Assembly (NCBI RefSeq): GCF_032854445.1
Contig: NC_088305.1
Coordinates: 4,961,606 to 5,025,605 of the forward strand
Direction: 5' to 3'
Length of the DNA: 64,000 bases
Source: Liolophura sinensis
Taxonomy: Eukaryota > Mollusca > Polyplacophora > Chitonida > Chitonidae
Shown here: in pieces, positions 1 through 12,944 of the stretch
Numbering within the stretch: position 1 is the stretch's first letter
How the letters are laid out: each line of letters opens with the position of its first letter
Translations under genes and position numbers: made by a program
Notes under the pieces: model-generated
Told to the model about the DNA's origin: nothing
Database searches by the model: none
What the model saw: the letters and a program-made list of their open reading frames with translations, nothing else

Positions 1-428
1 CCCATCCACCAGCTAAAGGGTGCCAGCTGAAGACTATTGCCTCACTGGAAAGATTGGCCCCATTAACCCGCTAAATGGTGCCAGCTGAAGACTATTGCCA
101 CATTGGTAAGATTGGCCCAATCCACCCGCTAAAGGGTGCCAGCTGAAGACTATTGCCACACTGGAAAGATTGGCCCCATCCACCAGCTAAAGGGTGCCAG
201 CTGAAGACTACTGCCACACTGGTAAGATTGGCCCCCATCCACCAGCTAAAGGGTGCCAGCTGAAGACTACTGCCACACTGGTAAGATTGGCCCCCATCCA
301 CCTGCTAAAGGGTGCCAGCTGAAGACTACTGCCACACTGGTAAGATTGGCCCCCATCCACCAGCTAAAGGGTGCCAGCTGAAGACTACTGCCACACTGGT
401 AAGATTGGCCCCATCCACCAGTCAAAGG
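1..428. repeat. Minisatellite, 58/59-bp unit, about 7 copies (truncated by window edge)
   Basis: The motif CTAAAGGGTGCCAGCTGAAG recurs at 13, 71, 129, 187, 246, 305 and 364, giving spacings of 58, 58, 58, 59, 59 and 59 bp. The right-hand copies carry one extra C in the CCCCCATCCACC segment, so two length variants are segregated along the array. The last unit decays at CCATCCACCAGTCAAAGG. The left end is outside the window, so the total copy number is unknown. A short open frame on the minus strand (92-301) only reads through the repeat. Confidence 0.95.
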
Positions 429-3400
429 GGGAAAACTAATTACTATAAAGCCTTAGTCTAGTTCTTCAACTTTCCACATGTTTGCAGGGTGTTTATTCCA
501 GCATATTCTGTGTTGACTGATAAAATTATACTTTTGTGAAACCCTGAAACTTTTATCAAACAGCAATACTTTCATGCAGGCCATGGCAAGCTATCAGCAT
601 GGATTTTGAAATCATGTCATTGACATTTTTGATCCTTCTAGTGGAGAAATTTATGTTTTCCTGTAGAGCCTGAAATAAAGCTAGCTCTCTCAAAATTTCT
701 GCAGTCTCAATGCTACACTTGATCCAATCATGTTTAATTCCCTAACAGGGCTGTTAAAGTTGAATTAGGATCCACCCTGATCACCTTACCCAACCCCACG
801 TCTAAAACCATCAAGACTGCTAATGTGACATACGCTAAAACCAATTCATTTCAAGATGGCCAATACACAATGTTCAGCAATACAAGTCTACAAACTACTA
901 ATACTACAGGAAATTAAGCCTGCACTTTTGCAAAAGCAGCCTTCAGTACAGAGATTATCTGTCAGAATGCAGTAGTCAGGGTACAGCCATATCAACCAGT
1001 GAACCTAACTGTCCCACCTTCACCCCAGAGCCCCGAATTTGGAGGACAAATACCACCGATTGACAAACCCCTCTGAGGTCACATTCCGCACACAAGTCTA
1101 AGTGTTTTCTTTGTCTGTGCAGCGTTTATACAGAAGCCACGTATTCCATGCTTAACCCCACAAAGATTAAAATAAAATAAAAAACAAAAAAAAAACAGGC
1201 TGGTCAGAAATATGAAACCTTCAAAAGCTAACATTCCAGACAGGAATGGAAAATGATTTAAACTTGCTCCAAGTGCAGTGATCTTGCACTTCAGGCAGCT
1301 CGCTAAGCCACTGTGGCTCAGGCCTGACAACCAAGAAAGGTCCGTAACAAAAAAACAAACAAAAAAATAAAAAAATGCAAGAGCTGAAGGCATGATATTT
1401 CCGCAGGGCTAACAACAAGTTTGCCTGCTCCGTGAGCCTGTCAAAGAGATGTTCAGGACGATGGGGCTCTGACAATCACTGAATCCATTACTCATGACGG
1501 CGGAAACCTCGTTCCAAGGAAATTGCGGCACTTTGAGCGTTTCCAGATACAATGAGCACGAGTTATTCTTCAGGACCTGGTTTAATACAGAAACTTAATA
1601 AACAATGTTTGTCTGCTGCTTCACACCTCTCCGCAAACCACTTCGCTATCCTTCAGTTACTTCCACCACCTTCACTATTCCCCCACCCCATCACAAACCC
1701 AGCCTGGCTTGCACATCCCAATCAATACCAATTGAGTGAATTGCACTATCGCAGCAAAACGGCCCTAAAAAGCAGCCCATTAGTTACTCCTGTACAACAT
1801 CAACGATCTATCTCTGATTTTTTCCTTTTGCAGACTCTCATCCTCTGTTCATTGCTTTTTTTTTCTTTTCCATTCTTTGTTTAGCATGGGAATTAAGTGT
1901 TCAGCAAAGGAAGTGTTTTGGTTTTAGGACACAAAGATAAATTGTTCTGCAGTAAATCCCTAACAGGTCACAGTCCATAGTAAGCCACAAATTTAAAGTC
2001 CAAGCCAAGCATTTAATACCCATGTGGAGTACGCCACTGAAACCAGTGATTCCACAAGCCTTAAACAAAAAGTTGCATGCAAAGTTATCCAGTACACCTT
2101 CTACTGATACACAGGAGCATCAACATACAGTATTTCCAGGGCAACAGACTCCTAATTGAAGTTCCCACTGAACTGATGACAGAAAAGCTTTTTCGAGAAC
2201 TCTGAAGAACCCATAGGTAACAATCTGTTTTCTCAGCCTACTCAAGGACCCATTCAAACCACTGCTATTTTGAAAGCTTACATGTATTTACTGATCCATT
2301 TTGAACGTAATACAATACAAGTATGATATGTTTTTTTAATATGGAATAATCTTTTTAGGACTTATCCTAAAATTTAAATTCATTTTCAAGGACTTTCAAC
2401 AAACTTCAAATACTTTCAAGAACTCCAAGGACCCCTGATAAGCCTGCAGATACCAACAGAAAGGACACATAAGCATACGACAAAGTCTGCACAATTAATA
2501 ACAGAGAAAAATGAACCTAAACACTGCCTGGATGGTTACTATGACAGTTTATGTTCATGAATATGCAGAATAATTTACATCACTCTGCTACCCAATAGGA
2601 TTTATTTATTTATTCATGTTTAATTCCCTCACAACTTTAAAGACAATCTCACTTACTAACATTGACAAGTTACAACACTGAAATAAGGTGCATGGATGGG
2701 AGAAACTGAGGATCCACACTCCACCCCACCCCAAATGGGTGGGGGAGGGCGATTACATGAATATACACATCACATAACACATTCCTTCACACACTTCAAT
2801 GTCACTTCAACCAAGAATTTAGCCTTCCACATATTACAGGCTATATGTCCTTAGAATATCCCTTTGTACACCCAGCTCATCATAAACCAATATGTACTTC
2901 ATAGGTAGTACATACTGACCACGGGGCATACACATCACACGTGGTCTCTATAGGCCTACACGTGTTCATGTAAATCTCTGTCAGTTTGCTCTTGGAAAAT
3001 AAACAGTTCTCACAGCTATAATTTTGGCAGACGTGATCTTCCCAAAAGACTTTACTCCACCTTCTCTACCCTAATAGCCTGTGACACCCAGACAAATTCA
3101 TTAATGTTGTTTCCTCATGCAAAAGACAGAGTATGTACCGCTAATCTCGGTTAAAGAGAAACAAAAACAAGTACACGGTACCATGCAATTCATACAGGTA
3201 CATTGTACATGTACCTATACGTAGTTCCTTTCCGTGAATGACAAATTTAAATTTTTTAAAATGGACAGTCATCATTTACATATACATGCATATATTTGTA
3301 TACATCTTCTTTAAATGGCTAAAATGGACAGTCAGTATTTATACACTTTTTCTCAGATGTGTTTTTTCTCAGTTTCCTAAACAAATGAAGTATACCACTT

Positions 3401-3650
3401 GTGACTGACAGCCAGACACAGTATCATTGGTTTCTGAAATTGTTGCTAAGGCTTTGTCAACTAGAACTCTGTAGAAGATAAAACCAGAAACAAAACCTAA
3501 TGTCCTTATGTAATTACAAGTGGGAGTTATCAGTTCTGAAGCATTTCCACACATAATTTTCATGAATAAAACAGAAAAATTGTCTGTTAGACAACAGGGC
3601 TCACATTTATTTCATAAAGTAATACTGTAATTCTCCAACCTGCTTTGCAT
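429..3650. other. Single-copy AT-rich DNA, no gene recognised
   Basis: The only structure I see is a fragment at about 485-550 that resembles the start of dispersed repeat E (GCATATTCTG followed by CTTTTGTGAA), plus A- and T-runs. Open frames at 1079-1393, 1221-1475 and 1552-1884 have low-complexity hydrophobic or serine/proline translations with no recognisable domain. Confidence 0.6.
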
Positions 3651-3654
3651 GTTC

Positions 3655-3850
3655 AATGTTTATTTAAGCATATTCTGAAGACATTATTATCTGTCGGGTG
3701 AAAAAAAAAAAACTTTTTGTGAAGCCCTGACCTTTGACAATCCAACCAATGTAGATTTGTGTCCAAGATCATATTAAAATATGAATAAATAGCACTGAAA
3801 GTTGCTCTTTCACATGCAAAAAGGTTGAGGAATTGGGTAAATCACATTAT
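3655..3850 (+). repeat. Dispersed repeat E, plus-strand copy
   Basis: The order of motifs is GCATATTCTGAAG, CTTTTTGTGAAGCC, ATCCAACCAATGTAG, GCACTGAAAGTTG and AAAAAGGTTGAGG. The reverse complement of 46110-46325 carries the same motifs in the same order, and shorter pieces occur near 485-550 and 58150-58215. I see no coding capacity and no terminal repeats. The shared order over about 190 bp at two distant sites supports a transposon-derived family, type unknown. Confidence 0.65.
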
Positions 3851-4619
3851 AAATATATGCATATATTAAAGTCACAAATCATATGTTAAATGTAACAGAA
3901 GTATAAACAGGATGTTAAAAGCTTTCTGTTTTAACAAGCTTATTATTCCTTCAGGTTTGGGACTTTGAAGACAGTTAACAATCGGTGAATCCACCAGAGA
4001 ATGAATCCCCAAAAATGAAGGGTCGATTATATCTTCCAAGGCTGTTAGCACATAGGCTTGTGCTCGGCACAGGTATAGCTTCAGAGCTAGTCCAACAAAG
4101 ACGTATTTGTCTAGTAAATACATTTAAAGTCCTAATGTATTGTACAACTGGGATGCCCAATTTGACCTCTAATTAGAACTGCGTGTCCATCGTTTCTCAC
4201 TATCAGTCCTTCCCTAGTCTGATGTCATCAGAAGTAATTGGGTTTGGTATTGAGGAGATTACGGCAGCTTCAGACCTGACCACCTGCGTTTACCGTCTGG
4301 ATAGTTTCCAGAAAGAGGCTCTTTAAAAATCGGAAACTGACAACGAAAAACATCTGCTTTCTTTAGGAGGTATAGCCACCAAAGAAAACAGTGATCTGTC
4401 TTTGAAGAAGTATGTGACATGCAAGATGCCAATTGAATGGCTTAAGCGGACAGAGCAGGCACTTCGCTGAGAGCGTAGGGAGTTTTGGGGGGAATTTGAG
4501 ACCACCATTAGTGGCCCCAGGATATCTGGGACAAGCCACTTAATATCACACGCTGAAGGCTAATGTTGAATATTGTCTGTCAAATCAATGATGCACATGT
4601 ACATTATTTATCCTGCAAT

Positions 4620-4722
4620 TCGAGGACGTATGGTTGGGAGGTGAGGAGATAGGGTTATGGGGTAGCAGGTGGTTGGGTGGTGGAGAGACAGGGTTATGGA
4701 GTAGCAGGTGGTTGAGGACTTT
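4620..4722. repeat. Short tandem duplication, 39-bp unit
   Basis: GGGTTATGG followed by GTAGCAGGTGGTTG occurs at 4652 and 4691, with a weaker G-rich half copy before it. About 2.5 copies are present. Confidence 0.7.
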
Positions 4723-4857
4723 GGGGAATCTATTGGCTAATAAGAACATTAAATCAACATGACACATATTCAGAATCTGCAGGATTGTTATAGTGTATGT
4801 GTTATCATGAACACTTCCTGTTCAAATTAATGAATGCACATATACATGTATACCTGT

Positions 4858-5051
4858 ACCTTAAATGACTTAAAATTTCGTCCACAAAAGTGCAGTTTTA
4901 GAGGCAAATAAATGTCACAAAATATTATTTTTCACGCTGAAACAATTTTCCAGTAGAATATCATCCACAGTGGACATATTCACACAGCACTTTTCTGAAA
5001 TCAAAAGAACTCTCAGAATCAGGAAATATGGGCAAGTTAGCCATGGACGAA
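4858..5051 (+). repeat. Dispersed repeat D, copy 1
   Basis: The markers in order are AAATGACTTAAAATTTCGTCC, ACAAAA, TTTTAGAGGCAAATAAATG, AGAACTCTCAGAATCAGGAAA and GGACGAAACTT. The same order is seen at 5409-5588, 13455-13654 and, truncated, 23139-23229. It is non-coding, of unknown type, about 195 bp long, with no clear terminal repeats or target duplication. Confidence 0.7.
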
Positions 5052-5408
5052 ACTTATGGTCATTCAGGATAGGTGAAGTATAACGGACATTTAAGTGGAT
5101 CAGTCATAAATATGTGTGGTTAAAAAGCCCATTTGCTATAGTGGACATTATACAACACCTGACACTGTAGCTATGTCAGGCTGTACATATGTCTGCAATC
5201 TTATTTATAATATCGTGTCATAATTGACACCACTTCTGTATGTTTACAAATGAACATCTATTTTCACAAATGAATGAAATTATCAACTTCTTTCAGGGTT
5301 ACATGAAAATAATTTCTATTTATGATGTGAACAGAATCAGAAGCATGTTGGTAAAATAATGGTTAATGGGCCAAGGACAACCGCTAATGCTCAGCTGAGT
5401 CGAACTAC

Positions 5409-5588
5409 TGTAAAAGACATAAAATTTCTCCCAAAAAGCACATTTCTAGAGGTAAATACATGTCATCAAGTGTTTGCTGCTAAAACATTTTTTCCATTTC
5501 AACACATGTCAGAACACCTTTGTAAGATTAGCAGAAACTCTCAGAATGAGGAAATAGTGGGTAACTTAAGTCATGGCTGAAACTTTTG
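5409..5588 (+). repeat. Dispersed repeat D, copy 2
   Basis: This is a diverged copy in the same orientation about 550 bp after copy 1. It shares ATAAAATTTCTCCCA, TCTAGAGGTAAATACATG, GAAACTCTCAGAATGAGGAAA and GGCTGAAACTT. An open frame at 5359-5580 overlaps it and is not considered a gene. Confidence 0.65.
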
Positions 5589-5906
5589 ATTATTTACAGA
5601 AGATAAGAAGCACAAGTACAAGGTAAAAATGTTTTGTAACCCTGAGTTAGGACTTGTTACAAAAATAAAACTGCCACATCAACAACCGAGACATCAGTAC
5701 ACTCTAAATTTAATTAAAACAAACAAACCTCTTACCATGAAAAAATGTCCTTCTCACGTATTTGGTAGCTTACATGTACTTATCGTGAGATTTCAAACAC
5801 AATATTTAACACTAAAAAAATCAAAAGAAACACTTTTTTAAGGATTTTGAATATCTGAAAAACCTTTTGACAAACTTCCAGTGGCAATTCTGCTTACACT
5901 ACTAGT

Positions 5907-6030
5907 CATAACCAAAATACACCACCTAATGGCCAAAACACACCCCTTAATAACCGAAATACACCACTTAATGAGAGAAATACACCACTTCACACCAATT
6001 AATGACCAAATACACCATCTAATGACCGAA
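5907..6030. repeat. Degenerate short tandem repeat, about 20-24-bp unit
   Basis: Variants of AATACACCACYTAATGACC recur five or six times with irregular spacing. Confidence 0.7.
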
Positions 6031-6916
6031 ATGCACTAAATTATACACACATACATATGTATATTCTAGTCTCTGAATACCAAGTACTCACTCTTCAATC
6101 CATCGAGACATCCGCATTTCCTGGGAGCATTCTTCTACATTATACCATGCACATGTTAACCTTATCCAGATGGTGCAAATTAAGAATAATGACACAACAT
6201 GTACAGAGGTTTGTTCTTGTCTTTAGCATTGTATCATGAGGCAATGAGCACTGTATCTATGAAGTTCTATGTCCACTGTCAGATTGGTAGTGCTTTGATG
6301 AATTCACCTACATGTATAGATAAGGTCCGTAGGAATCTGTGAGGTGATCCTATACATGTACACACATTCAGAGCTGTGAGCTACATGTACTTTAAGAACT
6401 ACCAGGGACTCCTTGGCCATGTGTTTCACATTATCAATATATTACATTATCCTGGGCTAAAACCACAGGCCATAAACATACTTCCACAACATACGTGTCA
6501 GAGCCCAGCATACACAACACATTTTTTCTTCCATTTTTTAATAAAGGAACAGATCCCTGTAGTTTATATATGTACAAGGCCCAAAACTGATGTACCCTCA
6601 TGTTAAGATTTTCTTATTCTCATGCACACATACATTCTTTCTTTGTTCTGCTCCCGCTAATATTATATATGTTAGATAGACTATCATTCATATACAGTAC
6701 ATGTATAAAGGGGTTCAGGTTTTAGACACAGAAAACCGGGCAGATCCCAAAAGAAACAGCACACCACGTGTGCATCAGAAGTAATTTGAAGGTAGTATAG
6801 TCATTGGTTAATCTGACCTATTCTGAAATCTGTAAAATCTGGAAAAAAACTAAAAAATAATTAAAAAAGACCGTGCTACACATGTACACACAAATCCAGA
6901 CAGCCATGCCCAGTAG

Positions 6917-6922
<6 letters not shown>

Positions 6923-6968
<46 letters not shown>
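6923..6968. repeat. (TA)n microsatellite
   Basis: An almost pure alternating TA run of about 46 bp. Confidence 0.97.
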
Positions 6969-6970
<2 letters not shown>

Positions 6971-7985
6971 TAATGTCTTAAAACTGTTCATTCCAAAGCA
7001 ACGACGTCAAATACCCTAAATCTTCAAGCACCACTGTGACTATGCAATGTCTGGAAACATTCTGAGAGATTTGTGCAGTATTGTCATTTTGTTCACATAT
7101 TATTCAGTGAAATCTCAATAAAATAATAAAGCATGATACTTTTTATAAAGCTTGAGTATCCCGCTTTCGACTGAAATATGTTTTAGCCAGGTGCTGTCTT
7201 GTCCTTTAATGTGTTAAAACTTCTACTCACTGGCAGGGGCTGTAGAAGAGGCATTTATAGACAGTAAGCAATAACAGCAACTTCCAAGTAAGATACAAGT
7301 GGTTGGGGTATGAAGTGAGGAAGATAAGCATAGCCTGGCCCTAAATTATAAAGCTAGTGAAATGTCCACAGTAATGCAAGTCAACATAAGCTCTGGATCT
7401 CCATCCATGTTTGTCTTCGACTCACATTCTGTTGACAATTAAGTTACAATGTATATTAGACCTGTTAATCAGAAAAAAAAAACATATTTTTTGTTTGCCT
7501 ATTATACAGCCACATGTAAAGAGATATATGAAAAGGAGCTTGATATTGCTTGATAATGTAAATTCTGGTTAAGTTAATTGTAAAACAAATTTCAGCTAAA
7601 CTAAGAGAAAGGAACACACCGAGTTTAATGACTGAAGTTTTGATTTCAAGATCTCAGGTTCGCTTCATGATCCCAGGGTCTGCAGTTTAATAATTAATAT
7701 ACATGTACCAGTTTAAACAAAGTCGGTCAATTTCAGAAGTTTCACATCAGCCCGTCTCCGAATACATATTAAATTCTTAACCGTATCTTTTCACAAGGAA
7801 AACTCATCAGAATTTGTATCTGTCAACGGTTTCAGTAGATAATGATGGATGCCTGCAGACAGTTTCTGAATAAAAATCCCAGATATTGTCACCCAATGAA
7901 ATGTGAGATGATTATTGTATTACCATATCTTGGTTATTCACAACATCGACAGTAAGAGCAATAGCCTTTTTGTTCTCCTCCACTG
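6969..7985. other. AT-rich DNA, nothing recognised
   Basis: There is no repeat, inverted repeat or plausible exon beyond short A-runs. Confidence 0.5.
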
Positions 7986-8560
7986 AAGAGTATGTCTCAC
8001 TGTTGCCATGCCGATAGCACCCAGGGTTGTCCTTCCACGCCACAGGACAATTTAGGCACACAATAACTGATTACGCTAATTATACCCAATACCATCGTGG
8101 ATGAATTTTTGCAACAAAACGTCCAGGGACCGTGAATAAATCTTTCTCGGTTCGACAATAAAATCAAATTCGGGCAATCAGTATTTTCAGGCTCCCGCAC
8201 AAGTCTTGCAGCCGATGCTAGTCGTCTGCCAACAAGTCGAACGATTTAATCTCAAAGCCATTTTTCATCAAAATGGAATTTCTCCTCACCCAGTTGGCAC
8301 ATTGATTCTCATAAAACTGACGGGAGATTGTAAAATATGTAACTATGGAGCGGGTCAAGGTATCCAATGGACAATTTGATGCCATACAGAATTGGGATTA
8401 AATTTTATTACGAGTTATCACAAAATGGGAAAATAGCACTGTCAACAAGGGAATCATAGAATACAAATTTATCTTGCCATACGAAACTGGCTGCAGACAA
8501 AGTGGGATCAGGTACGGGAATAACAAAATCAATGGAGAAACACAATGTGTATTTTCACCT
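7986..8560. promoter_or_regulatory. Candidate regulatory island (weak)
   Basis: This is single-copy DNA less AT-biased than its surroundings. It carries TGATTACGCTAATTATAC with two homeodomain-type TAAT cores, GGGATTAAA (bicoid/Otx-type core on the opposite strand) and GGGTCAAGGTAT (nuclear-receptor half-site-like). Such motifs occur by chance, so the assignment is inference. The open frame at 7997-8200 has no recognisable product. Confidence 0.2.
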
Positions 8561-10030
8561 ATTAATAGCTCTGCTGTTTGGTGAGGTCAACACTATGTTC
8601 TCTCAGTGACATTTTTATTTTTAACTCCATTTCCATTGCCCCACCTACATGTCTGCTGTGATGAGAGCAGAAAGGCAAATTTGCATAAATACTTGAGCTC
8701 ATTAAAATAAATACTTGAGCTGTAAAAAATACGATCACTGAGCCATTTGGGCTTGAATAAAATGGTACATATCTTATTCCGGGTCAATATAGGGTGTACA
8801 TAAAAAGAACTACAAGTAACCCTATAAGACCAAAAAAATGGTAGAATATGGTTCATAGGGAATTCTTTCTTGTTTATTCTGACTAACTGAAAAAATAGGG
8901 ATTTTAAATCAAAAAATAAAAAAAAAAAAAAAAGAACCTTTCATCGAAATCCTAGTTTAATTGAAAAAGAAGGGCCCTCTTTTCGAGGGTCAGTCAGGTT
9001 ACGCTTAACGAACCTGTTTTTTTTTTTTATCGATGGTGTCATGGATCAAAACAACACAAGGCACAATTACTAGTATTTTATCTCAAGCAGAAAGTCTCAT
9101 ATTTTTGTTCCTTCCTATTCAAAAATTCTACAACGCCATGTCAATATTAAATCGTCTAAGCACAGCAACACAGTGCAGGCTCTTAGTTTGCATGGTATGC
9201 AGATGCATCTCGTGAAGCAATTCAAATTCTGCATTCATAACTCAGCCCAGTTTCCTTACATTTGACTGATTCAATCATGACTAAAACTTGTGTTTTAACT
9301 TTTTTCTTCATCTAATGTCAAATATTGATATACTACTGATCTATTTATAAAATATACTGGATATTAATTATAGCTCTGCTTCACTGATATGAACATTGCT
9401 CACTTTTTTAAATATAAGAAAGACACTTTTTCTTAGAGTAACCCTCCAGGATCTCTACTGACATCTTTGGAAAGATGATCTATAATTAAGAGCTCATTAA
9501 AATAAAGCAGCTCGAGGCCTCCATGTATAAACTTGATTGACATCATATACATGTAAGTGAAGAACTATTGAAAACGGCAATAAATCCTCATCAAATATAA
9601 AGAAATATTCGTCATCTATTTATTTCATTGCTGTTTTACGGCATACTCAAGAATAAATATTCTTACATTCTGTTAATATTTTTACACGTTTGTATAACAT
9701 TTCATATACATGCACCTGTACAAGAATTCACTACTTTACCCTTGTAGGTTGACCATCTGATATACGTTCAGTACAGGTATCACAGCCAGCTTAAACTGAC
9801 CATGAGAGTGCAGAGACTATGAAGGATATCTGATAAAATCTACACGTAATTTTTCAAGGTGAGTGCTCTTGTAAGCAAATAGCTATTGTGTCTGTGAAAT
9901 GATCTGCTAATTAACCCTCTTCATTAGTGTAATAAGGATCGACATATAGGTATTGCTGATAACATCACGGATAAAATCAAATTTCTGTACATGTATCGCT
10001 ATAGCAGGAAAGAAAAAAGTCATGCATACT
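8561..10030. other. AT-rich DNA with A/T homopolymer runs
   Basis: A poly-A run lies at about 8917-8934 and a T-run at 9019-9029. An imperfect short hairpin, GGGCCCTC with GAGGGTC, lies at about 8972-8992. No gene or repeat family is recognised. Confidence 0.5.
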
Positions 10031-10041
10031 TCCAAACAAGA

Positions 10042-10310
10042 GGGGCCTCCGTGGCTCAGTCGGTTAGCGCGCTAGCGCAGCGTAATGACCCAGGAGCCTC
10101 TCACCAATGCGGTCGCTGTGAGTTCAAGTCCAGCTCATGCTGGCTTCCTCTCCGGCCGTAAGTGGGAAGGTCTGCCAGCAACCTGCGGATGGTCGTGGGT
10201 TTCCCCCGGGCTGTGCCCGGTTTCCACCCACCATAATGCTGGCCGCCGTGGTATAAGTGAAAGATTCTTCAGTACGGCGTAAAACACCAATCAAAAAAAA
10301 AAAAAAAAAA
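10042..10310 (+). mobile_element. SINE family A, full length, with 11-bp target-site duplication
   Basis: This is a tRNA-derived retroposon. The 5' head GGGGCCTCCGTGGCTCAG matches a pol III A-box region, and GAGTTCAAGTCC near 10120 is the B-box. A body follows (AAGTGGGAAGGTCTGCC, ATAATGCTGGCCGCC), ending in GGCGTAAAACACCAATC and an 18-nt poly-A. The element is flanked by TCCAAACAAGA at 10031-10041 and again at 10311-10321, a perfect 11-bp duplication, which marks both ends and implies LINE-assisted insertion. The intact duplication and long A tail suggest a fairly recent event. Two open frames inside it (10085-10282 and 10124-10315) are spurious. Confidence 0.95.
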
Positions 10311-10699
10311 TCCAAACAAGATGTCTTAATTACCCTTGCATTTTCTAGGTCTGTGTAAAAGACCAGATCTTAGAATGATTGATACTAACACACCTAGCCG
10401 TCAATTTCTGTAGATTTCTCATCTTACATGTACAATTATATTACTACATGTACTTTATGCCCTATATCCTTCCAGACACTCAGACAACTAATTGCTTTTA
10501 GCATTCAAAATTGCCTGTACATAATTTGGCAAAATTTAATCACATCAAAACAAACCCCCAACAATTGCAGAGGCATTATAAATTGATATTTGATCATGCA
10601 GTGGGCATTTTTTTTCTTCCCTCCAAGTTAATCTATGTCCAGAAATTCACAATCTTATCACAGAAAACCACTTAAAATTATTCTGTCTCCATATGACAT

Positions 10700-11030
10700 T
10701 ATGCAGGACACATGAATGAGAGTGATCATTAATTTGATCACCAATTACTTCCCGTGACAGCAAGATTAAATATGGCGCTCGCCTTATCGAGCGCCATCAG
10801 AAGTTTTATGCGTATGAATGATGTCATCTATCGATCTCTTTCTTAACAACCAAAATTTACCTGTCAAGAAATTGATCTCCGCCCAGTCCTATAATGTCTT
10901 AAAGATCTGCTGGCCTTTGCCATCTGGCAATCCCAAAGAATACCGTCGTGACAGGCAAAGGGCCGGTTTATATCGCAAAACATTCAGGAAAGCTGTAGCT
11001 CACAGCACAAGTGTACACACAGTTAGATGA
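10700..11030. promoter_or_regulatory. Candidate regulatory island with perfect 10-bp hairpin
   Basis: The stretch contains TGATCATTAATTTGATCA, in which two TGATCA palindromes bracket a TTAAT core, then the inverted repeat ATGGCGCTCG-CCTTAT-CGAGCGCCAT at 10772-10797. Further on is TGGCCTTTGCCATCTGGCA with an E-box CATCTG. The composition is richer in G+C than the flanks and no repeat family is seen. The regulatory role is inference only; the inverted repeat is seen directly. Confidence 0.25.
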
Positions 11031-11159
11031 CAGGGCTCGTTTTTTCCACTTTGAAGCCCCTTTTAGGAAGCAATCTCTGATTTGATTGGTTTGTTCAACT
11101 CCGGGGCACGCGGTCAGGATATAAGGACACTCAATTATACGTGACTGTGCAAGAAACAT

Positions 11160-11620
11160 CCATCGTTATGCCTTCTTCAGTCAGGGAGGCGAGAAAACTG
11201 TTCAGGCTCAAATTGCGTCCATTTGCCCGTTGCCGCTATTTATCAAATTAACAGGTAGTCCACTTGATCTATTAATCTCTAAACTCTATCGCTTCGTCAA
11301 GCATAATTCCCCGTCACAGCCATCAGTTGAACGAAGCTGATAGGCGAAGAATTGTGGGTAAATTGAGAGGGAGTAGCCAGCGGTTGGCGGGGCTGGATGG
11401 GAGTGTGGTGTTCCTCTCTTACCAAACTCCGATCATCCTTATTTAGTGACTTGCTCGCAGAGCCAGCCCTCTCCATCGCCGTCATACATCCTGCACTCTG
11501 CAATCAATCAACCGGCCATAAACTTCGCGGCACGGGTAACATCCAGATCACCGACTCGCCCTTAATCTCCCTTCCTCATGCATCCATGGGGAAAACCCGC
11601 ATTAAGGGGTGCCTGACATG
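11160..11620. promoter_or_regulatory. Candidate regulatory island (weak)
   Basis: This is a G+C-richer single-copy block with CTATTTATCAAATTAACAGG, CTATTAATCTC and AATTGTGGG. Open frames at 11297-11503 (minus) and 11397-11621 (plus) overlap on opposite strands and resemble no known product. A non-coding conserved element is possible, and a diverged exon cannot be excluded. Confidence 0.2.
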
Positions 11621-11924
11621 ACAAACTTTTCCCCTTCTTTCTTGTCATGTGAGAATCTCTTTGTAACTTGACCATTACCTGAAACCTTTTTTTGTAATCA
11701 TTATATCTGTAATGACTCGGAGAGCTCCTATACCATCATTACTGTAATGGTCTTGCTGTTTTAATGGTGCCCCAAGAAATGTCCAATACATTAGCCTATC
11801 CGGGACTTAAGCGTTTAGCTAGGAGTGCTCTATCCTCTATGTGTACAGATCATGAATTGTGCCTTTTTTGTATTGCTGGATCCTATTTCTCAGAACAAAA
11901 ATGCTACATATATTTTCCTTTCGT

Positions 11925-11955
<31 letters not shown>

Positions 11956-12944
11956 CCTGATTGCGGTTCACAGCTGTGGCCAAGTTTTATCTGATCTCCA
12001 CACTTGTATCCTAGAGGTAGTGAAGGTGCCTTGAAATAGACAATGGGAATGAATATTTTTACAAAAACTATGTTCAGTTGTAAAACTTGTAAATATTCAC
12101 AGTATGTAAGTAAAGATATTTGAATCTAAAAGCAGACATTTTATGCTAATGAACCCCACCTCATCAAAATTCATCCCCCCCCCCTCCATTTCACTTAATA
12201 TTATACACATTGTTACAATTAAGTCAGACCTTACATACATGTACGTATATTTAAAGCCATTGCTGTGTAATGACTTTTTTTTTTTTTCATTTCAACTCTA
12301 AAATATGCAGTCTTACTTATATGTATTTTCAGTATCCACACACATAACAAAGGTCAGTAAGTAAACGAAAAAAATCTTTATGCGCCACTATAAGCACATA
12401 AAAGCCACTAGTACATTTAACACACCAGATGCGTGGAATGCAACGAGAAAATGTCATCAAGCACACAGAACATCTTCATTCTTCTGTAAGAACTGCCTCC
12501 TTCAAGAGCCAATTAAACACTTTTTTTGTTACAGACTACAAAGCCAACTGTTCTAAAACAATGTGGGCCAAAAATAACTGATGAAAAGTGCTATAAATAG
12601 AGGGGCAAGCTTCAGTTTACTACACGTACATGTAGCGTCTGCAAGAAACTTATTTCAACTGGAGAGAAAACAAAAATAATTCTATGCACGCCTCTCCCCT
12701 CACAGTTAACAAATTGTTTTACAAGATAACAATCATTGCTTTGAAATGGTGGCTTTCCTACACAGAAAAGCACTCATGCTCTTAACAATCTTCAAAAGGC
12801 CAAGACTCGTTAAATACATGTGTAATACGATTATCAAAAAGACTGTAATGTTATTCTTTTAAAGTCTTTACATGTACAAGCTGATGTAAATAATTAAAAT
12901 GGCAATTAAATGATGCAGCATTTATATTCATTTATATGCATGGT
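11621..12944. other. AT-rich DNA with long T-tract
   Basis: A T-tract of about 26 nt lies at 11930-11955, a C-run near 12176-12184 and a T-run near 12277-12287. Two overlapping frames at 11764-12034 cross the T-tract, which gives phenylalanine runs; they are not genes. Confidence 0.6.

Noticed and set aside
1079-1475. Overlapping minus frames of 104 and 84 codons
   Set aside because: They overlap in different phases across A-rich DNA, giving Phe/Leu-rich low-complexity translations.
10042-10130. Functional tRNA gene at the SINE head
   Set aside because: The head has A- and B-box similarity but continues into a SINE body and tail with target duplications. Cloverleaf pairing is not convincing.
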